A stretch of 64,000 bases of DNA from Kaistia sp. 32K (GCF_016629525.1 NZ_AP024269.1:2356001-2420000), one strand, 5' to 3'. Counted from the first letter of the stretch, positions 24,111-33,585 are shown. Translations and numbers: made by a program. The notes: generated from the letters alone by a model not told the origin.

Positions 24111-25261
24111 GACGCCACCGCCTGGGTCTGGGTGACGGGTCGGCGCACGATCTGCAGCCGGTAGAAGATGAAGCTGTCGCAGGCGAGCACGAAGAACAGC
24201 AGCATGCCCTGGAACACCCGCGTCGTCTGGTCGGACATGCCGAGGGCGATCTGCGCGCCCTCGCCGCCGAGATAGGAAAGCGCCAGCAGGAAGCCGGCGA
24301 AGATGGCGCCGATCGGGTTCAGCCGGCCAAGGAAGGCGACGATGATGGCGGTGAAGCCATAGCCGGGCGACACGGTGGTGCGGAGCTGGCCGACCGGTCC
24401 CGCGACCTCGCAGACGCCGGCGAGACCGGCGAGCGCGCCCGAGATCAGGAAGGTCAGGAGCACCATGCGGCTCTGGCTGAAGCCGGCGAAGGCCCCTGCC
24501 CGCGGCGCCTGGCCGAGCACGCGGATCTGGAAGCCCGTCTTGGTCCAGCGCATCAGGAACCAGGCGGCGAACGCCGCGATGAAGACGAAGAGAATGCTGA
24601 TGCGGATGTTGGTGCCGAACAGCATCGGCAGCAGCTGGTCGCCGTCGAAGGGACGGCTATCCGGGAAATTGTGCCCGGCCGGATTGCGCCAGGGGCCGCG
24701 CGCCAGCCAGTCGAGGAAGAGCTGCGCCACATAGACCAGCATCAGGCTGGTCAGGATCTCGTTGGTGCCGAAGCGGATCTTCAGGAGCGCCGGGATCGCC
24801 GCATAGGCCATGCCGCCCAGAATGCCGAGGATCAGCATGGCCGGCAGGATGAACGGCCCCTGCCAGTCCGGGAAGAAGATCGGCAGGAACGAGCCGGCGA
24901 TGGCGCCGGCCGCGATCTGGCCCTCGGCGCCGATGTTCCAGGTGTTGGAGAGGAAGCAGAGCGACAGGCCCATCGCGATCAGGATGATCGGCGTCGCCTT
25001 GGCAATCAGGTCCTCGATCGACCACATCGCCGTCAGCGGCTCGACGAAGAACACGTAGAGGAACTTGCCGTAGTCGGAGAATCCGCGCCCGAGCGCCCCC
25101 GCCAGGCCGCCGGAGTCAGGCGCCGACAGGTCGGTCGCGACGACGCGCCAGACGATGACGATCAGCGCCCCGCCGATCAGCGTCAGAAGCAGCGCCAGGA
25201 GTGGCGACAGATAGGCCATGGCGGCGGATCGCTCGCCACGGCGGACCAGTTCAATGCGCAT
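24107..25261 (-). CDS. ABC transporter permease (BMP/nucleoside type), subunit 1
   Basis: 384-residue permease, the longer partner (NupP-like). About ten spans; the family hallmark FLSNTWNIGAEGQIAAGAIAG lies near residues 105-125 and VSPGYGFTAIIVAFLGRLNPIGAIFAG near 290-315. It overlaps the ATPase gene upstream by 11 bases and the second permease downstream by 4. Confidence 0.92.
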   Translation of the reverse strand: MRIELVRRGERSAAMAYLSPLLALLLTLIGGALIVIVWRVVATDLSAPDSGGLAGALGRGFSDYGKFLYVFFVEPLTAMWSIEDLIAKATPIILIAMGLSLCFLSNTWNIGAEGQIAAGAIAGSFLPIFFPDWQGPFILPAMLILGILGGMAYAAIPALLKIRFGTNEILTSLMLVYVAQLFLDWLARGPWRNPAGHNFPDSRPFDGDQLLPMLFGTNIRISILFVFIAAFAAWFLMRWTKTGFQIRVLGQAPRAGAFAGFSQSRMVLLTFLISGALAGLAGVCEVAGPVGQLRTTVSPGYGFTAIIVAFLGRLNPIGAIFAGFLLALSYLGGEGAQIALGMSDQTTRVFQGMLLFFVLACDSFIFYRLQIVRRPVTQTQAVAS

Positions 25262-26852
25262 GCACAGCCCCCCGGCCCGTCATCGTCGGCTCGCCGACAC
25301 CGCCCATCAGCAGGCCGATTTCCTCGCGCGTCAACCCGGAGGTCGGCCGCGACGGCGAAAGATGTCCCTTCGAGATCACCGCGACGTGGTCGGCGATCTC
25401 CAGCACTTCGTCGAGATCCTGGCTGATCACCAGGATCGCCGAGCCCGCCCGCGCCAGGTCGATCAGCGCCTGCCGGATGATCGCCGCCGCGCCGGCATCG
25501 ACGCCCCAGGTCGGCTGGCTGACGACGAGCACGCCCGGCTGGCGGTCGATCTCGCGGCCGACGACGAATTTCTGCAGGTTGCCGCCCGAGAGCGAGCCCG
25601 CTTCCGGATCCGGCGCGCCCTTGCGGACGTCGAAGGAGCGGCTGATGCGATCGGCCAGCTCCCGCGCGGTATCCGGGCTGATGACGCCGCCGCGCAGCAG
25701 CCGGTCGCCGGTGGCGTGGCGGGTCAGCAGCACGTTGTCCGAGAGTTTCATGCGTGGCACGGCGCCGTGGCCCATGCGTTCCTCCGGCACGAAGGCGGCG
25801 CCGAGCCGCCGCCGCGCCGTGACGCCGAGCGCGCCGCACGGCTTGCCGTCGATGGAGACCGCGCCGGCGTTCGCCGCCTGCCGCTCGCCGGAGAGCGCGT
25901 CAAAGAGTTCGCCCTGGCCGTTGCCGGCGATGCCGGCGATCGCCATCACCTCGCCCGCCTTGACCTCCAGCGAGATCGCATGGAGCGGAACCGCGAAGGG
26001 ATGCGGCTGCGGCAGGGACAGGTCGCGCACGGCGAGCCGCGTCTTCGCGTTCTGCGGCGGCGGAATGTCGGCCGTCAGGCTGCGCACCTCGGCGCCGACC
26101 ATCATGGTCGCGAGCCGCGCCGCCGTCTCCTGCTGCGGATCACATTCCGACACCACCTTGCCATGGCGAAGGATCGTGGCGTGATGACAGATGCGCTTCA
26201 CCTCTTCCAGACGGTGACTGATATAGAGCACGGCGCAGCCGCGCTCCGTCAGCTTGTCGAGCGTCAGGAACAGGTCGTCGGCCTCCTGCGGCGTCAGCAC
26301 CGAGGTCGGCTCGTCCATGATGATGAGCGCGGGGTTCTGCAGCAGGCAGCGCACGATCTCGACGCGCTGCCGTTCGCCGACCGAGAGATCGGCGATCACC
26401 GAGTTCGGGTTGAGCGGCAGGCCGTATTCGGCCGAGATTGTCTCGATCTCGCGCGAGAGCGCCGCGCGGCTCTTCCGGTCCGACAGCGCCAGCGCGATGT
26501 TCTCGACGACGGTCAGCGCCTCGAACAGCGAGAAATGCTGGAACACCATGCCGATGCCGAGTTTTCGCGCGGCGGAGGGGCTGGAGACGCCGACAGGCTG
26601 CCCCTTCCACTCGATACGGCCCTCGGTCGGCTGCAGCGAGCCATAGAGGATCTTCACCAGGGTGGACTTGCCGGCGCCGTTCTCGCCGAGCAGCGCGTGG
26701 ATTTCGCCCGGGCGGATCAGGAGGTCGATGGCGTCGTTCGCCTTGAACGTGCCGAACAGCTTGGTGATGCCGATCGCCCGCAGCAGCGGCGCGCCCCCGG
26801 GACGCTGCCGTCCCGTTCCCGCGCTGCCTGCCCCACCTCTGATAAGCTCCAC
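25251..26852 (-). CDS. ABC transporter ATP-binding protein, two ABC domains (BMP/nucleoside type)
   Basis: 533 residues with two fused ATPase domains. The N-terminal domain has Walker A GENGAGKST near residue 55, the signature LSVGERQRVEI and Walker B LIIMDEPTSVLT. The C-terminal half has a degenerate Walker A (AGIAGNGQGELFDAL) and the signature LSGGNLQKFVVGREI, as in sugar/nucleoside-type ATPases. The frame is open far upstream, but a GTG at 26852, one base after the xdhC stop and with GAGGGGG about 7 bases before it, gives the natural start. Energises purine import. Confidence 0.9.
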   Translation of the reverse strand: MELIRGGAGSAGTGRQRPGGAPLLRAIGITKLFGTFKANDAIDLLIRPGEIHALLGENGAGKSTLVKILYGSLQPTEGRIEWKGQPVGVSSPSAARKLGIGMVFQHFSLFEALTVVENIALALSDRKSRAALSREIETISAEYGLPLNPNSVIADLSVGERQRVEIVRCLLQNPALIIMDEPTSVLTPQEADDLFLTLDKLTERGCAVLYISHRLEEVKRICHHATILRHGKVVSECDPQQETAARLATMMVGAEVRSLTADIPPPQNAKTRLAVRDLSLPQPHPFAVPLHAISLEVKAGEVMAIAGIAGNGQGELFDALSGERQAANAGAVSIDGKPCGALGVTARRRLGAAFVPEERMGHGAVPRMKLSDNVLLTRHATGDRLLRGGVISPDTARELADRISRSFDVRKGAPDPEAGSLSGGNLQKFVVGREIDRQPGVLVVSQPTWGVDAGAAAIIRQALIDLARAGSAILVISQDLDEVLEIADHVAVISKGHLSPSRPTSGLTREEIGLLMGGVGEPTMTGRGAVHAH

Positions 26853-26853
26853 C

Positions 26854-27864
26854 TCAGCGCCCCCTCGATCCACGCTTCGCCTGACCGGCCTGCCCCTCAG
26901 CCCCGTCCGCGAGTACCTGCCGTATTGCTTCGTCGCGCACCAGTAGATCGGCGGCGACCGACGCTGCAATAGCGGCCGGCAGCTTCGACCGGATCCCGTC
27001 GACGCCGATCGGCGAAACGAGGCGGTCGATATCCTCCCTCGCAAGACCCGCGCCAGAAAGCTGGCTGGAGAAGCGGGCGCGCTTGGTTTCGCTGCCGATC
27101 AGCCCGACATAGGAGAAATGCTGGCCTTTCAGCGCCTTCGCGACGATGGCTAAATCGAGCGCGTGGCTGTGCGACATCACCAGCACGAAGCTTTCCGGCG
27201 CCGCGCCGTCGAGCGTCGCCGGCGTGTCTTCAGGCTGCACGCAGCGCACATTGGCGGGAACATGCTGTGGAAAGGCGTCCGGCCGCGGGTCGATCCAGAC
27301 GACGCGGAACGGCAGCGGCGCCAGCGCCAGCACCAGCGCGCGGCCGACATGACCGGCGCCGAACAGGTAGAGAAGCCGCCGGTCCTCGCCAAATCCCTCC
27401 TCGATGACGCCGTGATCGATCCGAACGGAGCCGATGGCGACGCTGCCGCCCTCGTCGAGGCTCCGGTGCAGCTTGCCGTCCGACTGCTGCGCGGCGCGGG
27501 TGCGGAACGGCCCTGTCGTCTCGGCCTCGGCGAGCTCTGCCACCTCCTGGCGGCGCGAGCGGTCGAACACTTCGAGCGCGAGGTCGACGCGCCCGCCGCA
27601 GCACTGGCCTAGCTCCGGCCCGAGCGCGATGCGGCGGTTTTCATAAAAATGCGGCAGCGGCCGCGCCAGCGCCGCCTGAAGATCGGCGATTGCCCGCCAT
27701 TCGAGCGTGCCACCACCGATTGTGCCAAAAAAAGAGGCATCCGGCAGCACCACGATGCGGGCGCCGGCCTCGCGGGGGGCCGAGCCGCGCGTCTCCACCA
27801 CCGTCGCCATGGCTGCCTTGCCGTGCCGATCGATCGCTTCGAGAAGGCGCTGCCAGACCAGCAT
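26854..27864 (-). CDS. xdhC: Xanthine dehydrogenase accessory protein
   Basis: 336 residues. XdhC inserts sulfurated molybdenum cofactor into XdhB. The N-terminal domain has RGSAPREAGARIVV and the Cys pair in ELGQCCGGRVDLALEVF; the C-terminal Rossmann part has YLFGAGHVGRALVLAL and SYVGLIGSETKRARF. It lies 3 bases downstream of xdhB. The last residues (about 315-336, EGQAGQAKRGSRGR) look like a variable tail. Confidence 0.95.
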   Translation of the reverse strand: MLVWQRLLEAIDRHGKAAMATVVETRGSAPREAGARIVVLPDASFFGTIGGGTLEWRAIADLQAALARPLPHFYENRRIALGPELGQCCGGRVDLALEVFDRSRRQEVAELAEAETTGPFRTRAAQQSDGKLHRSLDEGGSVAIGSVRIDHGVIEEGFGEDRRLLYLFGAGHVGRALVLALAPLPFRVVWIDPRPDAFPQHVPANVRCVQPEDTPATLDGAAPESFVLVMSHSHALDLAIVAKALKGQHFSYVGLIGSETKRARFSSQLSGAGLAREDIDRLVSPIGVDGIRSKLPAAIAASVAADLLVRDEAIRQVLADGAEGQAGQAKRGSRGR

Positions 27865-27867
27865 GCT

Positions 27868-30186
27868 CTATCCTGTCGCCGTCATCCCTCGAACCGCCCG
27901 CATGATCGCCTCCGGCGTCGCCGGCGCGTTGAGGGCGGGCATCACGCCCGGTTTCAAGCTCGCGATCGCGTTGGTGATCGCGCAGAAGACCGAGATGCCG
28001 AGCATCAGAGGCGGCTCGCCCACGGCCTTCGACTTAAAGATAGTGTCTTCGCGCGGCCCTTCCGACTGGAAAAGCTCGACCTTGAAGTGCTCGGGAATGT
28101 CGGACGCGGCCGGGATCTTGTAGGTCGAGGGCGCATGGGTGCGCAGCCGCCCCTGCTTGTCCCAGACCAGCTCCTCGGTCGTCAGCCAGCCCATGCCCTG
28201 CACGAAGCCGCCCTCGATCTGGCCGATGTCGAGCGCCGGGTTCAGCGACTTGCCGACATCGTGCAAGACGTCGACCCGCTCGACCTTCATCTCGCCCGTC
28301 ATCGTGTCGATCGTGACTTCCGAGCAGGCGGCGCCATAGGCGAAATAGAAGAACGGCCGGCCCTCGGCCTTGTCGCGGTTCCAGGCGATCTTCGGCGTCT
28401 TGTAGTAGCCGGCGGCCGAAAGCTGCACGCGCTCGACATAGGCGGCGTTGGCGAGCTCGGCCAGGCTCATCACGTGATTGCCGAAGATGACCTGGTTGTC
28501 GCGGAACGAGACCTGCTGGCGGCGGACGTGCCACTTCTCCTCGATGAAGGTGTAGAGCCGGTCCTTGATGATGTTGCAGGCGTTGAACGCCGCCATCGCG
28601 TTGAGATCGGTGCCGGAGGAGGCCGCCGTCGGCGAGGTGTTCGGCACCTTGTCGGTCCGCGTCGCGGTGATCGCCACCTTGCCCATGTCGACGCCGAACG
28701 CCTCGGCCACCACCTGCGCCACCTTCTGGAACAGCCCCTGCCCCATCTCGGTGCCGCCATGGTTCAGATGCAGCGAGCCGTCGCGGTAGAGATGCACCAG
28801 CGCGCCGGCCTGGTTCAGCATCATCAGCGTGAAGGAGATGCCGAACTTGACCGGCGTCAGCGCGAGCCCACGCTTCAGGATCCGGCTGCCGGCGTTCCAG
28901 GCCGTGATCGCCTCGCGGCGCGCGCGATAGTCGCTCGTCCGCTCCAGCTGGCCGACCAGCTCGTGCAGCAGATTGTCGGTGACCTGCATGCCGTAGGGCG
29001 TGTGGTCGCGACCGCTCTTGTAGAAATTCTCCTTGCGGACATCGAGCGGATCCTTCTGCAGCGTGTAGGCGAGATGATCCATCATCCGCTCGGCGAACAG
29101 CATGCCCTGTGGGCCGCCGAAGCCACGAAACGCCGTGTTCGAGACGGTGTTGGTGCGGTAGCGCCGGGTCAGGATGCGGCAGGTCGGATAGAAATAGGAA
29201 TTGTCGGAATGGAACATCGTCCGGTCGACGACGCCCATGGACAGGTCTTCCGAATGGCCGCAGCGCGCATTGAGCGCGACGTCGACGGTGCGCAGGATGC
29301 CGTCCCTGGTGGCGCCGACGCGGTATTCGACATCGAACTCATGCCGCTTGCCGGTCATGATCATGTCGTCGTCGCGATCGAGCCGGAACTTGCAGGGGCG
29401 GCCGGTCTTCACCGCCGCCACGGCCGCGAGCACCGCCCATTGCGAGGCCTGGCTCTCCTTGCCGCCGAAGCCGCCGCCCATACGGCGGATCTCCACCGTC
29501 ACGGCGCTGGAGGGCACGTGCAGCGCGTGCGCGACCAGATGCTGGACTTCGCTCGGATGCTGGGTCGAGGAATAGACATGCATCTCGCCCGCCTCGCCCG
29601 GCACAGCCATGGCGATCTGGCCTTCGAGATAAAAATGCTCCTGCCCGCCGATACTGAAGCTGCCTTCGAGCTTCAGCGGCGCGGCCTGGAAGCTCATTTC
29701 GACGTCGCCGCGGCCGAAGGAATATTCCGGCAGTACGGTTTCGGTCGCCTCGGCCACGGTGACGACAGGCGTTTCGGCGACGGTGGTGAACTTGGCCTTC
29801 TTGGCGGCGCGCCGCGCCTGGTCGCGCGTCTCCGCGACGACGACGAACACCACCTGGCCATGGAAGCGGACGCGCCCCTCGGCGAGCGCGGGATCGTCGC
29901 CGATCAGCTTCGGGCTGACGTCGTTGCTGCCCGGAATATCCGCCGCCGTCAGCACGGCGACGACGCCGGGCGCGGCCCGCACCGCGTCGAGATCGAGCGC
30001 GGTGATCTCGCCGCAGGCGATCGGCGCATAGCCCGGCGCGATGTGCAGCGTGCCGGACGGCTCGCGTATGTCATCGATATAGGCGGCAGCGCCCGTCACA
30101 TGACGCGGCGCGCTGTCGTGCGGCAGCGGCTTGCGAACGACGGTGAGGTCGGCATCGGCGACGACGGGGGGCTTATTCAGCAGCAT
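27868..30186 (-). CDS. xdhB: Xanthine dehydrogenase, molybdenum-binding subunit
   Basis: 772-residue large subunit that oxidises hypoxanthine/xanthine to urate with molybdopterin. Seen: the N-terminal a/b hammerhead domain (VTGAAAYIDDI, VLTAADIPG), MGGGFGGKESQASQWA, FRGFGGPQGMLFAERMMDHLA, GGTEMGQGLFQKVAQV and the catalytic Glu in KAVGEPPLMLG near the C-terminus. The start at MLLNKPPVV is chosen because GGAGG lies 10 bases upstream. It overlaps the xdhA end by 14 bases, while the same frame stays open to 30444. Confidence 0.96.
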   Translation of the reverse strand: MLLNKPPVVADADLTVVRKPLPHDSAPRHVTGAAAYIDDIREPSGTLHIAPGYAPIACGEITALDLDAVRAAPGVVAVLTAADIPGSNDVSPKLIGDDPALAEGRVRFHGQVVFVVVAETRDQARRAAKKAKFTTVAETPVVTVAEATETVLPEYSFGRGDVEMSFQAAPLKLEGSFSIGGQEHFYLEGQIAMAVPGEAGEMHVYSSTQHPSEVQHLVAHALHVPSSAVTVEIRRMGGGFGGKESQASQWAVLAAVAAVKTGRPCKFRLDRDDDMIMTGKRHEFDVEYRVGATRDGILRTVDVALNARCGHSEDLSMGVVDRTMFHSDNSYFYPTCRILTRRYRTNTVSNTAFRGFGGPQGMLFAERMMDHLAYTLQKDPLDVRKENFYKSGRDHTPYGMQVTDNLLHELVGQLERTSDYRARREAITAWNAGSRILKRGLALTPVKFGISFTLMMLNQAGALVHLYRDGSLHLNHGGTEMGQGLFQKVAQVVAEAFGVDMGKVAITATRTDKVPNTSPTAASSGTDLNAMAAFNACNIIKDRLYTFIEEKWHVRRQQVSFRDNQVIFGNHVMSLAELANAAYVERVQLSAAGYYKTPKIAWNRDKAEGRPFFYFAYGAACSEVTIDTMTGEMKVERVDVLHDVGKSLNPALDIGQIEGGFVQGMGWLTTEELVWDKQGRLRTHAPSTYKIPAASDIPEHFKVELFQSEGPREDTIFKSKAVGEPPLMLGISVFCAITNAIASLKPGVMPALNAPATPEAIMRAVRGMTATG

Positions 30187-31657
30187 GGACGTAATCCTCC
30201 CGCCTGCCGACGAGACGCGTGCGCGAGCTCGGCGTGCCGGCCGCCTCGAGCAGGGCCTTGCCGAGCAGCGCATGCGCCGTCTCGGCCCGATAGCTGGCGC
30301 TGGCGCGATGGTCGTCCATCGGCGCGAAATCCTCGCGCAGCGCCTCGAACGCCTTGGACCAGGCGGCCGCGTCGCGGATGCCCGCGCCCTGCAACGCCGC
30401 TTCCGCGCCCTTGGCCCGCTTCGGAATGCCGGCCATGCCGCCATAGGCGATGCGCGCTTCCTGGATCACGCCCTGATCGTCGAGCGTGAAGCGGAAGGCG
30501 CCCATCACCGAGGAGATGTCCTGGTCGAAGCGCTTGGTCACCTTGTAGCAGCGGAAGACCTGGTCGGCCCGGAGCTTCGGGATCAGCATGCCGGTGACGA
30601 ACTCGCCCGCCGCCCGGTTCTGCTTGCCGTAGTCGATGTAGAAATCCTCGACCGCCATGACGCGCGCCCGGTCGCCGCGCCGCAGCTCCATGCTCGCGCC
30701 GAGCACGATCAGCGCCGGCGGCGTGTCGCCGATCGGCGAGCCGTTGGCGACATTGCCGACGACCGTGCCACGCGCCCGCACCTGCTTGGAGCCGATGCGG
30801 CGGAACAATTCGCCGAGATCAGGATCGATGCCGCGCATGAAGGGTTCGACCGCGGCATAGGTGGCGGCGGCGCCAATCAGGACCTCGCGGCCGGTATCCT
30901 CGATGCCGTCGAGCCCGCGGACACGGCCCAGATGAATGATCTTCGGCAGTTCGCGCAGCTGCTTGGTGATCCAGAGGCCGACATCGGTGGCGCCGGCGAC
31001 CAGCACCGCGTCAGGATGCTGCGCATAGAGCGCCGCCAGACCGTCGATCGAGGCCGGCGCGGCGAAGAAGCGTTGGTCGTCGCCGATGAAGACGTCCCGC
31101 TCATCGGTGATGAAATCGAGGATGCCGGCCATGTCCTCGACCGTCTTGCGGAACTTGTCGTCGCGCGGCGCGGCGCAGACCGAAAGGCCCGCCTCGACGA
31201 TCGGACGATAGCCGGTGCAGCGGCAGAGATTGCCGGCAATGGCGTTGTTGATCTCGTCGCGATCGACCGGCCCCTCGGTGCCCTGGTAGAGCGCGAACAG
31301 GCTCATGACGAAGCCGGGCGTGCAGAAGCCGCATTGCGAGCCGTGCTTCTCGACCATCGCCTGCTGGATCGGATGCAGCGTCGGCCCGTCGGCGAGATCC
31401 TCCACCGTCACGATCTCGCTGCCATCGACCATGCCGAGCAGCTGGATGCAGGCGTTGACCGGCTCGTAGACCACCTTGCCGCCGCGCGAACGCCCGATCG
31501 CCACGGTGCAGGCGCCGCAATCGCCCTCGCCGCAGCCCTCCTTGGTGCCCGTCGATCCCTCGCTCAGGCGCAGATAGTCGAGCAGCGTCGTCATCGGATC
31601 GACCTTGCCGATCTCGACGATCTTGCCCCGGCGAACGAAGCGGATGGATTCGCGCAT
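30173..31657 (-). CDS. xdhA: Xanthine dehydrogenase, FeS/FAD subunit
   Basis: 494-residue small subunit that carries electrons from the Mo site through two [2Fe-2S] clusters to FAD. Ligands for the first cluster are C42, C47, C50 and C70 (KEGCGEGDCGACTVAIG, NACIQLL). For the second they are C109, C112, C145 and C147 (QCGFCTPGF, NLCRCTGY). The FAD domain spans about 195-400 (VLVAGATDVGLWI, TVVGNVANGSPIGDTPPALI). It lies 5 bases after uraH and leads the xdhABC set. Confidence 0.96.
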   Translation of the reverse strand: MRESIRFVRRGKIVEIGKVDPMTTLLDYLRLSEGSTGTKEGCGEGDCGACTVAIGRSRGGKVVYEPVNACIQLLGMVDGSEIVTVEDLADGPTLHPIQQAMVEKHGSQCGFCTPGFVMSLFALYQGTEGPVDRDEINNAIAGNLCRCTGYRPIVEAGLSVCAAPRDDKFRKTVEDMAGILDFITDERDVFIGDDQRFFAAPASIDGLAALYAQHPDAVLVAGATDVGLWITKQLRELPKIIHLGRVRGLDGIEDTGREVLIGAAATYAAVEPFMRGIDPDLGELFRRIGSKQVRARGTVVGNVANGSPIGDTPPALIVLGASMELRRGDRARVMAVEDFYIDYGKQNRAAGEFVTGMLIPKLRADQVFRCYKVTKRFDQDISSVMGAFRFTLDDQGVIQEARIAYGGMAGIPKRAKGAEAALQGAGIRDAAAWSKAFEALREDFAPMDDHRASASYRAETAHALLGKALLEAAGTPSSRTRLVGRREDYVHAAE

Positions 31658-31662
31658 ACTGT

Positions 31663-32013
31663 TCAGCTGCCCCGATAGGTGGAATAGCCGTAGGGCGAGA
31701 TCAGCAACGGCACGTGATAGTGCTCCGACGGCGCGCCGATGCCGAAGCGGATCGGGATGACGTCGAGGAAGAGGGTGGCCGGCAGCTCCGCCCCGGTGCC
31801 GCGCAGATAATCGCCGGCATGGAAGACGAGCTCATAGTGCCCCTCCTCCAGCGCCGCGCCCTCGAGCAGCGGCCCGTCGACCCGCCCATCGGCGTTCGTC
31901 GTGACGGATTTCACCAGCGTGGCGGCGGAACCGATGCGGTAGAGGTCGATCTTCATTCCGGCCGCCGGACGACCGGCGGCGGTATCGAGAACATGCGTGG
32001 TGAGGCGGCCCAT
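31663..32013 (-). CDS. uraH: 5-hydroxyisourate hydrolase (transthyretin-like)
   Basis: 116-residue homotetrameric HIUase that hydrolyses 5-hydroxyisourate to OHCU, the product then used by UraD. The N-terminal [17 protein letters not shown] motif, the middle [12 protein letters not shown] and the C-terminal signature YRGS, which marks true HIUase against transthyretin, are all present. It is the first gene of the 12-gene purine operon, with a perfect inverted repeat 67-91 bases before its start. Confidence 0.96.
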   Translation of the reverse strand: MGRLTTHVLDTAAGRPAAGMKIDLYRIGSAATLVKSVTTNADGRVDGPLLEGAALEEGHYELVFHAGDYLRGTGAELPATLFLDVIPIRFGIGAPSEHYHVPLLISPYGYSTYRGS

Positions 32014-32079
32014 TTCCGTTCCATTCCAGTACGTACCAGGCGTCCGACCTTGGACGAACCATAGGGAAATGCCTAAGGC

Positions 32080-32104
32080 TTGATCAAATGGATTCTTTGA
32101 TCAA
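32080..32104. promoter_or_regulatory. Candidate operator of the purine operon
   Basis: TTGATCAAA, seven bases, TTTGATCAA: a perfect 9-bp inverted repeat whose arms each also contain the palindrome TTGATCAA. It lies just upstream of uraH in otherwise GC-rich DNA, at a position suited for a repressor or activator. No regulator gene is next to it, so the cognate protein is unknown. Confidence 0.55.
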
Positions 32105-32242
32105 TTGGTGCAGCTTATCGTGGCAACTGCGCCTCGCAACGCAAAGATGATGCCATCCCCGACTGCATGGGGGCGCGGCGCGAGGGTCTGGCCCCTATCG
32201 ATGGCCGAGACCTCTCCGCCGGACGGCATTCGCAAACCCCGA
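32105..32242. other. Gene-free region upstream of the purine operon
   Basis: Part of a 504-base gap (32014-32517). No coding frame with support. It may contain promoter elements for uraH; the remainder of the gap is taken up by inverted repeats. Confidence 0.45.
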
Positions 32243-32399
32243 CCATCATCCTGAGGCGCCCGGCGAAGCCGGGCCTCGAAGGAGGGTCCAGAGAACGCCG
32301 CGAATGGAGACCGCGCGGAGCGGCTGGCGTCCGCGATCTGGATTGCCCGCTGGACCCTCCTTCGAGGCTTCGCTCACGCGAAGCACCTCAGGATGATGG
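32243..32399. repeat. Pair of inverted palindromic repeats
   Basis: Left unit 32243-32290 (CCATCATCCTGAGG ... GGAGGGTCCA) and right unit 32351-32399 (TGGACCCTCC ... CCTCAGGATGATGG) are inverted copies about 60 bases apart. They could fold into a long stem. A third unit is at 39431-39478. Confidence 0.8.
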
Positions 32400-32517
32400 G
32401 AGAGCCGGTTGATGGGCCTGAAGGGTCTGGAGATTTGGACTGCCGTCACCAAAGCCGATACCAACCCGGCCGCCTTCAGGCGACCGGACGCGGGATGCGA
32501 TGCGGCAGCCCGGCCGT

Positions 32518-33510
32518 TCAGGGGATCAGGACGACGGAGCCGGTCGTGTGACGGCCTTCAAGCGCGCGCTGGGCGTCGGCCGCGTCGGCGAGCGCGAAGG
32601 TCTGCGGCTCGGCCACCACCACCTTGCCGGACAGGATGACGTCGAAGAGGTCCTTCGCCGCCTCGACCAGCTCCGCGCGTTCCGCGACATAGCCGCCGAG
32701 CGACGGGCGCGTCGCGTAGAGCGAGCCCTTCTGGTTCAGGATGCCGATGCTGAAGGGCGGCACGGCGCCGGAGGCATTGCCGAACGATACCCAGGTTCCG
32801 CGCCGCTTCAGGCAGTCGAGCGAGGCGGGGAAGGTATCCTTGCCGACCGAGTCGTAGACGACGTCGACCTTGGCGCCGCCGGTGATCTCGCGCACGCGCT
32901 CGACGAAGTCTTCCGTCCGGTAGTTGATGACGTGGTCGCAGCCGAGGCTCGTGGCGATCTCCGCCTTCTCGGCCGAGCCGACCGTGCCGATCACGGTGGC
33001 GCCGAGCGACTTCGCCCATTGCGTCGCGATCTGGCCGACGCCGCCGGCGGCGGCATGGAACAGGATCGTGTGCTCCGGCCCAACGCGAAAAGTCTCGCGC
33101 AGCAGGTAGCGCACCGTCAGCCCCTTCAGGATCGAGGAGGCGGCGATGGTGTCGCTGATGCCGTCGGGAATCGCGACCAGGCGGTTGGCCGGGGCAAGCC
33201 GCTGCTCTGCATAGGAACCAATCGGATCGGCATAGCCGACCCGGTCGCCCACCTTGAACTCGGTGACGCCCTCGCCGACCGCATCGACGACGCCGACGCC
33301 CTCGCTGCCCGGCACGAACGGGAACGGTGCCGGCGCCGGATAGAGGCCGGAGCGGATGTAGGTGTCGACGAAATTGAGGCCGATCGCCGTATGCCGGAGC
33401 CGCACCTGCCCGGCCGCCGGCGCGCCGACCTCGATCGTGTCGAAGGAGAGCACCTCGGGGCCGCCATTCGACGTAACCCGGATCGCCCGGACGCTCACTG
33501 CCTCAACCAT
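32518..33510 (-). CDS. NADPH:quinone oxidoreductase (zinc-free MDR family)
   Basis: 330-residue medium-chain dehydrogenase/reductase like QorA. Seen: PFVPGSEGVGVVDAVGEGV near residues 62-80, the nucleotide-binding HAAAGGVGQIATQWAKSLGATVIGTVGS near 148-175, and no structural-zinc cysteine cluster. It reduces quinones or enals with NADPH in the cytosol; exact substrate unknown. Single gene; the gap to the upstream MFS gene is 75 bases on the same strand, so co-transcription is possible. Confidence 0.92.
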   Translation of the reverse strand: MVEAVSVRAIRVTSNGGPEVLSFDTIEVGAPAAGQVRLRHTAIGLNFVDTYIRSGLYPAPAPFPFVPGSEGVGVVDAVGEGVTEFKVGDRVGYADPIGSYAEQRLAPANRLVAIPDGISDTIAASSILKGLTVRYLLRETFRVGPEHTILFHAAAGGVGQIATQWAKSLGATVIGTVGSAEKAEIATSLGCDHVINYRTEDFVERVREITGGAKVDVVYDSVGKDTFPASLDCLKRRGTWVSFGNASGAVPPFSIGILNQKGSLYATRPSLGGYVAERAELVEAAKDLFDVILSGKVVVAEPQTFALADAADAQRALEGRHTTGSVVLIP

Positions 33511-33585
33511 GGTCGTTCTCCGATGTGTCTCGCGCCGTTAATAAGCCTAGCAGCCGATCATCTTGCCGAAGAAACGTACAACGAT

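Noticed and set aside
27649..30489. 946-codon open frame on the plus strand opposite xdhB
   Set aside because: It mirrors the minus-strand xdhB frame codon by codon, is rich in Arg/His/Asp as antisense of GC-rich genes usually is, and shows no domain.
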